Shown here piece after piece: positions 58,466 through 64,000 of a DNA stretch of 64,000 bases (position 1 is its first letter; each line of letters starts with the position of its first letter). The translations under genes and the position numbers were made by a program. Location of the stretch: the NCBI RefSeq assembly GCF_004358755.1, contig NZ_SMZY01000001.1:1362796-1426795 (forward strand), read 5' to 3'. The notes beneath the pieces were generated by a model. It made no database searches, was not told the DNA's origin, and saw only the letters and a program-made list of their open reading frames with translations. Source of the stretch: Peribacillus frigoritolerans (GTDB lineage Bacteria; Bacillota; Bacilli; Bacillales; Bacillaceae).

Positions 58466-59456
58466 TATCTTCGTGCCCCCTTTGATAATGGCCGATTATT
58501 TGCACAGCTGCTTTTCTTTTTATTTTTCCGGGCTGACCATAAAATTTAGGTTTATCTCCAATTTTGACCACCAAAGGCTGATCAATGGCTTTTTCAAGCT
58601 GTATCACATCTCCAGCTTGAATGTCTAAAAATTCTTGAATTGAAATCTCTGAAATCCCAAGTTCTGCAATAATCTGAAGTTCTGCTGATTGAATTTTTCT
58701 CTCCAGTGCTTCTACTTCGTTTGGCTTTGGTTCTTTTCTTTCAGACTGCATCCAAAAGTGAACACTTAACCGCGGAATAATCGGTTCCAAGATCACATGC
58801 GGAATACAGAGATTTATCATGCCGCTTGTTTCGCCAATCTGTGTGTTCAGCGATATGACAACTACTGTTTCATTCGGTGATACCATCTGCAGAAACTGTG
58901 GGTTGATTTCAAGATTATTCATACTTGGCTCTATACTATAGATCGAACTCCATGCCTCTTTATAGTTATCAAGCGATTTTTCGAACAAGTTTGACATAAT
59001 TCTGTTTTCGATTTCCGTTAATTGATCTGTTTTATTTACCCCTGTGCCCAGCCCTCCCATCAGCCTGTCCATCATGGCATAAGCGATATTAGGATTGACT
59101 TCCATTACAATTCGTCCATTTAAAGGGTTCACTTCAAATACATTAAGAATCGTCATCTTTGGAATCGAGCGGATAAATTCTTCATATGGCAGCTGATCTA
59201 CAGACCCCACGCTGATTTGGACATACGTTCTGAGCTGAGCTGAAAAATAAGTGGTCAAAAGCCGTGCAAAGTTTTCATGAATTCTGGTTAAGCTTCTGAT
59301 TTGATCTTTAGAGAACCTGAGAGCTCTCTTAAAATCATAAACTTTCACTCTCCGCTCTGTTTCTTCTTTTTTCAATTCATCAGCATCCATTTCACCTGAC
59401 GAAATAGCTGACAGCAAAGCATCTATTTCATTTTGAGACAGTATTTCACTTGTCAT
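58458..59456 (-). CDS. fliM: Flagellar motor switch protein FliM
   Basis: 332-aa C-ring protein, same length as in B. subtilis. The N-terminal CheY-P docking peptide LSQNEIDALLSAI is at residues 6-18. A CheC-like middle domain (about 40-235) and a C-terminal SpoA domain (about 250-325, LGISEISIQEFLDIQAGD) follow. The ATG at 59456 has AGGAGG 9 nt upstream; the longer frame to 59477 is rejected. It lies between fliL and fliY. Confidence 0.97.
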   Translation of the reverse strand: MTSEILSQNEIDALLSAISSGEMDADELKKEETERRVKVYDFKRALRFSKDQIRSLTRIHENFARLLTTYFSAQLRTYVQISVGSVDQLPYEEFIRSIPKMTILNVFEVNPLNGRIVMEVNPNIAYAMMDRLMGGLGTGVNKTDQLTEIENRIMSNLFEKSLDNYKEAWSSIYSIEPSMNNLEINPQFLQMVSPNETVVVISLNTQIGETSGMINLCIPHVILEPIIPRLSVHFWMQSERKEPKPNEVEALERKIQSAELQIIAELGISEISIQEFLDIQAGDVIQLEKAIDQPLVVKIGDKPKFYGQPGKIKRKAAVQIIGHYQRGHEDSE

Positions 59457-59492
59457 GCATTCACACCTCCTGTGCATGGGATTTATGCCAGC

Positions 59493-59924
59493 CTATTGAA
59501 TGATATAGGAGGTTGTGTAGACCTTCTGGATTTTCCCTTTTTGCATCAAATCGTTTGCCCGCTTTTTAACCGTTTCTTTAAAAGCGTTCATACCGTCTTT
59601 GCCTTCCAATTTCTCTGCAGGAATATTTGAAAGCTCTGAAATGATGATATCCCTGACTTGAAATTCTCTTTTTTCGAGCTCTTCTTTCGCTTTCTTGCTG
59701 TCCGTTTCTAATTTAAAAGACAGACGGACAATGTTGTCACTAGCAAGATTTGTCGTGATTTCCGGAAGGTCAAAGGAATACTCGATTACTTCATCAATAG
59801 ACGGCTCTTTTACTTTTGCTTCAGCAGTATCCATAAAATTTGTAACGATAACTAATGCTGTTACACCTATTAACGTAACGGATGTAATGATGACAAGCAT
59901 GATGGTTAATAATTTTTTATTCAT
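59493..59924 (-). CDS. fliL: Flagellar basal body-associated protein FliL
   Basis: 143-aa single-pass protein near the stator. An N-terminal transmembrane helix (about 5-29) is followed by an extracellular FliL domain with [13 protein letters not shown] near 52-64. The ATG at 59924 has GGAGG 9 nt upstream; a GTG 6 nt earlier sits too close to it. The start overlaps the swrD stop by 8 nt, so the two are translated together. Confidence 0.93.
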   Translation of the reverse strand: MNKKLLTIMLVIITSVTLIGVTALVIVTNFMDTAEAKVKEPSIDEVIEYSFDLPEITTNLASDNIVRLSFKLETDSKKAKEELEKREFQVRDIIISELSNIPAEKLEGKDGMNAFKETVKKRANDLMQKGKIQKVYTTSYIIQ

Positions 59925-60138
59925 GATCACACACCTCCGGAGAACCTGTTGTATGTAATAGATGAATTTCTCTATAAAAATTGCGGGTTAATAACGCTAC
60001 AGCGGCTTCTGATTCTTTTACAACAAACTTTTTCCCGCTTGTCAGCGTGATGGTAGTGTCCGGAAAAGATTCGACCTGCTCTATGTAAATCGCATTTAAT
60101 GTAAATGACTTTCCGTTCAAACGAGTTAATAAAATCAA
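59917..60138 (-). CDS. swrD: Flagellar motor power protein SwrD (FlbD/YlzI)
   Basis: 73-aa cytosolic FlbD-family protein. It shows [20 protein letters not shown] near 4-23, then [14 protein letters not shown]. In B. subtilis SwrD raises flagellar torque and is needed for swarming. The start is TTG at 60138, the only plausible codon in frame; no Shine-Dalgarno lies at normal distance. A 26-nt hairpin sits 7 nt upstream and a GGGGGG run lies just before it. Confidence 0.85.
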   Translation of the reverse strand: MILLTRLNGKSFTLNAIYIEQVESFPDTTITLTSGKKFVVKESEAAVALLTRNFYREIHLLHTTGSPEVCDHE

Positions 60139-60145
60139 ATGCTGC

Positions 60146-60171
60146 GGGGTTCATATAAAGATATGAGCCCC
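60146..60171 (-). promoter_or_regulatory. Hairpin between flgE and swrD
   Basis: On the minus strand GGGG and CCCC arms, a C/A mismatch, then TCATAT / ATATGA arms close a CTTT loop. There is no U-tract, so it is not a terminator. It sits between a G-rich ribosome-site candidate and the TTG of swrD, so a role in translation is possible. Confidence 0.55.
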
Positions 60172-60184
60172 TTGCCCCCCAAAC

Positions 60185-61153
60185 TTAACGTTTTAAATTC
60201 ATTAATTCCTGAAGAATTTCATCAGATGTTGTTATAATTTTTGTATTTGACTGGAAACCGCGCTGAGCCACAATCATTTCTGTGAATTCATCTGCAAGGT
60301 CCACGTTTGACATTTCAAGCATTCCGGCCATGATTGTTGCTGTACCGTCTTGGCCAGGGACTGAAAGTTCGTCGAGCTGAATTCCGGCAGTTACATTGGT
60401 ATTAAGAGTTCCTGAGTTACTTGATTGCTTGTACAGGTTACCTCCAACTTTTTCTAGACCGCCTTCATTTGCGAAATTAGCTACCCTGATTTGTCCTGCA
60501 AATCTTAATTGACCTCCATCATCTACAAAATTCACCGTACCATCTGGGCCAATATTAAAACTTTTAGCTGTTAACGGAATTTGAATTAGTCCTGCACTAG
60601 CTCCAGCAGGAGTTGTTGACCAAGTTGATTCGGTAGTTGCATTACCAGGGGTTTTATCTCCGGTTTGGCCTACCAGATAATAGCCATCTGATGTTACTAG
60701 ATATCCTTTATCATCTAAATAGAAATTTCCTGCACGTGTATAGCTTAAATCCATTGCAGTATCAATTGGTTCTGTAATTTTGTTGTTCCCTTTTGCTGTG
60801 CCAATATCTTCGTTTACTTTGTTAGGGTCTTTTATCGTCCCAACCACAAAAAATCCATCTCCAGCTAAAGCAAGGTCAAGCGTTCTGCCTGTTGTTTGAT
60901 TTGAACCTGCTGTGTGAATTGTATCAATTGAACTAAGTGCTGAACCAAGTCCAACCTGCTTGGCATTCATACCGCTTGTATTTCCAGTAGCTGCACTTGC
61001 GCCGGCAATCTGCTGATTGATTAAATCTTTATAAGTCACACGGCCTTTCTTAAATCCGTATGTATTTACGTTTGCGATGTTGTTTCCGATCACATCAAGC
61101 TTTGTTTGGAAATTTTTCATGCCGCTTACTCCAGAATACATTGAACGTAACAT
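60185..61153 (-). CDS. flgE: Flagellar hook protein FlgE (formerly FlgG)
   Basis: 322-aa axial protein of the hook. The N-terminal D0 motif MLRSMYSGVSGMKNFQTKLD and NIANVNTYGFKK are typical. The C-terminal NVDLADEFTEMIVAQRGFQSNTK coiled-coil motif completes the D0 domain. The middle (about 105-205) holds a surface-domain region that makes it about 58 aa longer than the B. subtilis hook protein (264 aa). It lies after flgD, which scaffolds its assembly, and before swrD. Confidence 0.93.
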   Translation of the reverse strand: MLRSMYSGVSGMKNFQTKLDVIGNNIANVNTYGFKKGRVTYKDLINQQIAGASAATGNTSGMNAKQVGLGSALSSIDTIHTAGSNQTTGRTLDLALAGDGFFVVGTIKDPNKVNEDIGTAKGNNKITEPIDTAMDLSYTRAGNFYLDDKGYLVTSDGYYLVGQTGDKTPGNATTESTWSTTPAGASAGLIQIPLTAKSFNIGPDGTVNFVDDGGQLRFAGQIRVANFANEGGLEKVGGNLYKQSSNSGTLNTNVTAGIQLDELSVPGQDGTATIMAGMLEMSNVDLADEFTEMIVAQRGFQSNTKIITTSDEILQELMNLKR

Positions 61154-61210
61154 AGATTTGCTCTCCCTTTATGTCAGCATTTGATGCTGAATCAATTTGA
61201 ATTTCAAAAA

Positions 61211-61642
61211 TTAAGAATCCTGGACTGTCACCTTTGTGATCAAAGCGCTGGGCACTTCTTTTCCATCCTGCATTTCCAGAATAATATCTGCACCTGATTG
61301 TTTAATGGATTTAACAATCCCTGAAGACTTTCCATCACCTGACTCCCACTCAACTTGTTTTCCTATCATTTCAGAGTACTTTAAAATACCGTCATTCACT
61401 TGAAGCTGAATGAAATCACTGAGCTGGGTACTCATATTTGTCATTTGCTCAAGTGAGGAAAAACTGGCCATCTGGGAAATGAATTCTTTATCCTCCATTG
61501 GATTTAGCGGATCCTGATTTTGAAGCTGGGCAATCAGGATTTTCAAAAAGTCGTCTTTTCCTAAACTGGATTTTCCTCCGGTTCGTTCTGCAGTATTAAT
61601 AGAAGATATGAGCAGTCCTGCATCAATTGTGGTTTGAGTCAT
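61211..61642 (-). CDS. flgD: Flagellar hook cap protein FlgD
   Basis: 143-aa hook-assembly scaffold (short Gram-positive form, no C-terminal Tudor/Fn3 domain). It has the conserved core [24 protein letters not shown] (two blocks) and the [18 protein letters not shown] segment. The second ATG at 61642 is chosen, as GGAGG lies 6 nt upstream; the ATG at 61648 would abut it. B. subtilis FlgD is about 140 aa. It is exported and forms the cap on the growing hook. Confidence 0.92.
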   Translation of the reverse strand: MTQTTIDAGLLISSINTAERTGGKSSLGKDDFLKILIAQLQNQDPLNPMEDKEFISQMASFSSLEQMTNMSTQLSDFIQLQVNDGILKYSEMIGKQVEWESGDGKSSGIVKSIKQSGADIILEMQDGKEVPSALITKVTVQDS

Positions 61643-61655
61643 TTTCATCCTCCGC

Positions 61656-63068
61656 TTACGTCAACATATTTAAATGAGTTTTGAACGTATCTTTTTCATC
61701 TTCTTTCAATTCTTCTCTTTCTTGTTCACGGCGATGGTGATCATCTTCTTCATGTTTACGATTGAATGAAGGCTCAAGTTGTTCGCCGTAAATTTCAAAC
61801 CTGTCAACCTGGATACTCATAGCTGGAAGTACTTGCTTCAGCTGATGAATGCCTTGTTCAACCAGCTCTTTGGCGGATTGTGTAGAAGTAATGATTTTCG
61901 CAATCGTTTTCCCATCTTGCTGCTGAAGTTTTACTGTCAGCATCCCTAAATGCTCCGGTGCTAAACGGATCGTCATTTGAGATGAACCAAAGGCTGTGAA
62001 AAGTGGTTTGGAGCGTTTAAATGCTTCTGTTACTTGATTAATAAATAGCTGCTGATTAGAAGAGCCTGAACTCTCCTTAACTGATATGGTGAAAACTTCC
62101 GCTTTTCCAGCATTTCCTTTTAAAACACTTTCTGAAAAAGCGTAACTGCTTTGTGCATCTGGACCGGTCACGCCTATAGCAGGAATAATCTTACTTACTT
62201 CGGTGTTTTCGAATTTGGATTTCTCAAATGATACTAATGAATTAGTATTAACTGGATAATCCGTTTGGCTCACATCCATATCTAAGGCTCTTGAAATTTC
62301 TCCTTTGCTGCCGGTTATGTTCTGTCTAAAAAAGAGGCTTGTGTAAATTTCCTGTCCTTTTATTCTTGCTGATAGTGGGGTTCTAACGTTCGCTTCTTCC
62401 ATAATCTTCTCAGCATCTAATCTCAATACGGATTGGTTCAGCTTCTCATGTGCAGCAGTTTGCAAAAGATTAAAACGATTGATTGCAGGTCTGTTCATTT
62501 GATTTTCACTCTGATCATATTCTTCAAAGATCTTTAGTGCTTCTATAAGCGGTGTGTCCTTTTGTACAAGATCAGGCTTATTATTAGTAAAATGGAAAAT
62601 CACCTCATTTTTAAGCTCAATCACTTCCTTTGAACCGGGCAGCTGCATAATTCCAGCAAGTACAGTAAGCTGTTTCACTATATCTTCAGCAGGATGTTCT
62701 TCCAGCTGAGCAAAGAGATCCTCCATAGATCGAGAGTGATTTAAGATTGAAAGGATGATACCGGCTTCTTCCTCATTTACAAGCCCTGCTATTTCATCAG
62801 TCTTTTCACTTACCATTTTAGATTGAATGAAGTACCCATCTTCCATTGGTAATGAGGTTAAGAGATTCCCCATTTCCTCTTTAAGTTCATTAAACTCAAA
62901 TTCTTCAACTGTTTTTTCATCAGCCTTCTCGGATTCTGCTGAATGATTTTCTTGATCAATAATCAGCAATTTATTAAAAAAAGGCTGAAAAGAAGCTGAT
63001 TGCTCACTTTTTTGAATAGTATTCTGCCATGCAGTTCCTGCACTTAGTGAATCAGCCGATATTTTCAC
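61656..63068 (-). CDS. fliK: Flagellar hook-length control protein FliK
   Basis: 470-aa export substrate acting as a hook ruler. The long N-terminal part is Glu/Ser-rich and poorly conserved. The C-terminal FliK_C domain (about 345-440) shows [24 protein letters not shown] near 370-393, the part that engages FlhB. A charged [15 protein letters not shown] tail follows. Position between ylxF and flgD supports the call. The N-terminal region is too variable to assign further. Confidence 0.88.
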   Translation of the reverse strand: MKISADSLSAGTAWQNTIQKSEQSASFQPFFNKLLIIDQENHSAESEKADEKTVEEFEFNELKEEMGNLLTSLPMEDGYFIQSKMVSEKTDEIAGLVNEEEAGIILSILNHSRSMEDLFAQLEEHPAEDIVKQLTVLAGIMQLPGSKEVIELKNEVIFHFTNNKPDLVQKDTPLIEALKIFEEYDQSENQMNRPAINRFNLLQTAAHEKLNQSVLRLDAEKIMEEANVRTPLSARIKGQEIYTSLFFRQNITGSKGEISRALDMDVSQTDYPVNTNSLVSFEKSKFENTEVSKIIPAIGVTGPDAQSSYAFSESVLKGNAGKAEVFTISVKESSGSSNQQLFINQVTEAFKRSKPLFTAFGSSQMTIRLAPEHLGMLTVKLQQQDGKTIAKIITSTQSAKELVEQGIHQLKQVLPAMSIQVDRFEIYGEQLEPSFNRKHEEDDHHRREQEREELKEDEKDTFKTHLNMLT

Positions 63069-63093
63069 CTTTTCACCTCCTGGTCAAGTCATC

Positions 63094-63678
63094 TCAAGAA
63101 TCAGCAAGCATCTTTGTATATCTCGCAGCATCTTCAGCTGGCATTTTTTCCATTACTGCAATGACCTGATCGTCATTAATAGACGTTAAAATCCTTAATG
63201 CCTCTTCATCTGAAAGAAAAGGAATAATTTCAGCCGCTTTTTTGCTGGACATCTTTTCATAGAGTTTGGCAATGTCTTTGCCTTCTTTTTCTTTGTTGTC
63301 AGATGCCTGAAGCTGTTCTTTTAAAGACTTTACTTCTTGGCTGAGCTGCTGTATTTCTCTTACTTTCAGGTCTGCGTCATTTTCCAAAGCTGAGATTTCC
63401 TGCTGCTGTTTTTCAATGGTGGTTTTCTGAAGTTTATTTTCTTCCTCAAGCTCTGCTGTAGGGGCGGCATCTGCATTTTTGCTGTTATTTTTCTCTTGAA
63501 CACTCGTAAGCTCTGCAGTTCCTGGTATATGCGAGATGGCTGCTTTCAATTTCCCGGCCACATCAACGCCTGCGACTGTTAGAATGACCGTAATGAAAGT
63601 GAGAGTAAAAAGGACGGGAATAACAATTACAAATAACGTCCATTGAAGCTTGCTTGAATCATTCTCATTGTTTTTCAC
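63094..63678 (-). CDS. ylxF: Flagellar operon protein YlxF (MotE-like)
   Basis: 194-aa protein with one N-terminal transmembrane helix (about 13-36). A long Glu/Lys coiled coil (about 60-140) follows, then a C-terminal MgtE_N-like helical domain (KLYEKMSSKKAAEIIPFLSDEEAL, about 143-166). Its place between fliJ and fliK is that of B. subtilis ylxF. The architecture matches the MotE family of flagellar chaperones; its function here is uncertain. Confidence 0.82.
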   Translation of the reverse strand: MKNNENDSSKLQWTLFVIVIPVLFTLTFITVILTVAGVDVAGKLKAAISHIPGTAELTSVQEKNNSKNADAAPTAELEEENKLQKTTIEKQQQEISALENDADLKVREIQQLSQEVKSLKEQLQASDNKEKEGKDIAKLYEKMSSKKAAEIIPFLSDEEALRILTSINDDQVIAVMEKMPAEDAARYTKMLADS

Positions 63679-63689
63679 AGTATTTTCAC

Positions 63690-64000
63690 CTAATTCCCCC
63701 GAAGTGCAAAGGCTTGAATCGAGAGATCATCCATGAACTTTGATTCTGACGCTTTCACATGTTCGAGATGTACTTCATAATGCTTTTCTTTCATTTTTTC
63801 ATATTTCTTTACTTCGATATTCTTTTCAGTAAGCTCAAGCTGTTTTTCTTGCATGTTGTCCCGGGTAATAACCACAAGTCTCTGATAATGACTGATTGTT
63901 TTTTCTAAGTTTGTAACAAACTGCTGAAAGTGGCGGATTTCCTGAACAGGCATGCCTGTGTTCAGCTCTCTTGCTGTTCTCTCTTCGAGCACTTCTTTTT
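63690..64000 (-). CDS. fliJ: Flagellar export chaperone FliJ, N-terminus cut by window edge
   Basis: C-terminal 103 codons of FliJ. The reading frame is open past the right edge of the window with no start required inside it. It forms a long coiled coil (IRHFQQFVTNLEKTISHYQ, then VKKYEKMKEKHYEVH) like that of B. subtilis FliJ (147 aa), which links FliI ATPase to FlhA. A GTG at 63992 could be read as a start, but the family length argues for a start outside the window. Confidence 0.88.
   Translation of the reverse strand, partial: KEVLEERTARELNTGMPVQEIRHFQQFVTNLEKTISHYQRLVVITRDNMQEKQLELTEKNIEVKKYEKMKEKHYEVHLEHVKASESKFMDDLSIQAFALRGN

Overview
The window is 64 kb of chromosome from an endospore-forming, flagellated Bacillaceae bacterium (Bacillus sensu lato). 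Gene order and protein lengths closely match the Bacillus subtilis spoIIIE-dap-spoVF-pnp-nusA-polC-rpsB-fla/che region. Examples are a 705-codon PNPase, an 89-codon S15, a 240-codon UMP kinase, a 120-codon CheY and a 677-codon FlhA. Sporulation genes (spoIIIE, spoVFA/B, ymxH) and Gram-positive markers (PolC, RNase J2, FliY, CheC/CheD, SwrB/SwrD) agree with this. I cannot name the species. All 63 protein genes lie on the minus strand, so transcription runs from high to low coordinates. The first (nupQ) and last (fliJ) genes are cut by the window edges. I see no tRNA, rRNA, CRISPR array, insertion sequence or prophage.

Layout, low to high coordinates. (1) 1-5609: a nupNOPQ-type nucleoside ABC importer (lipoprotein, ATPase, two permeases) with a GntR/HutC regulator upstream. 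(2) 5991-9542: spoIIIE, ylzJ, tepA. (3) 9670-14743: rnjB, dapA, dapG and asd, which carry aspartate towards diaminopimelate/lysine and supply precursor to spoVFA/spoVFB (14883-16381), the dipicolinate synthase of the spore core. (4) 16772-24181: ymxH, mlpA, ylxY, pnpA, rpsO, ribC, truB. (5) 24255-29353: the rimP-nusA-rnpM-rplGA-infB-ylxP-rbfA translation/transcription operon, continuing into truB, ribC and rpsO. (6) 29674-33975: polC. (7) 34101-39953: uppS-cdsA-dxr-rasP-proS (isoprenoid and phospholipid synthesis, intramembrane protease, prolyl-tRNA synthetase). (8) 40078-43260: rpsB, tsf, pyrH, frr. (9) 43413-64000: the fla/che operon from fliJ to swrB. It encodes the hook, the C-ring switch, the type III export gate, the chemotaxis phosphorelay and sigma-D.

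Small-scale structure supports this layout. Most transcription-unit ends carry GC hairpins with U-tracts on the minus strand. Several genes overlap by 1-8 nt (nupO/nupP, tepA/ylzJ, spoVFA/spoVFB, infB/ylxP, flhA/flhF, flhF/flhG, fliO/fliP, fliM/fliY, swrD/fliL), which suggests translational coupling. Several starts are GTG or TTG, chosen from Shine-Dalgarno spacing. Sigma-A-like promoters with 17-18 bp spacers can be placed before rpsO, pnpA, rimP-nusA and rpsB; the polC promoter is an extended -10 without a good -35.

This is mostly conserved core chromosome, and I found no convincing new multi-gene system. The points most worth a second look are: the rimP-nusA leader, whose intrinsic terminator could mediate NusA autocontrol; a hairpin before the TTG-started swrD; degenerate metal-binding residues in RNase J2; a NodB-family protein lacking the catalytic Asp pair; a GC-richer unexplained segment before the spoVF operon; an attenuator-like hairpin inside the nup operon; and an inverted repeat upstream of nupR.
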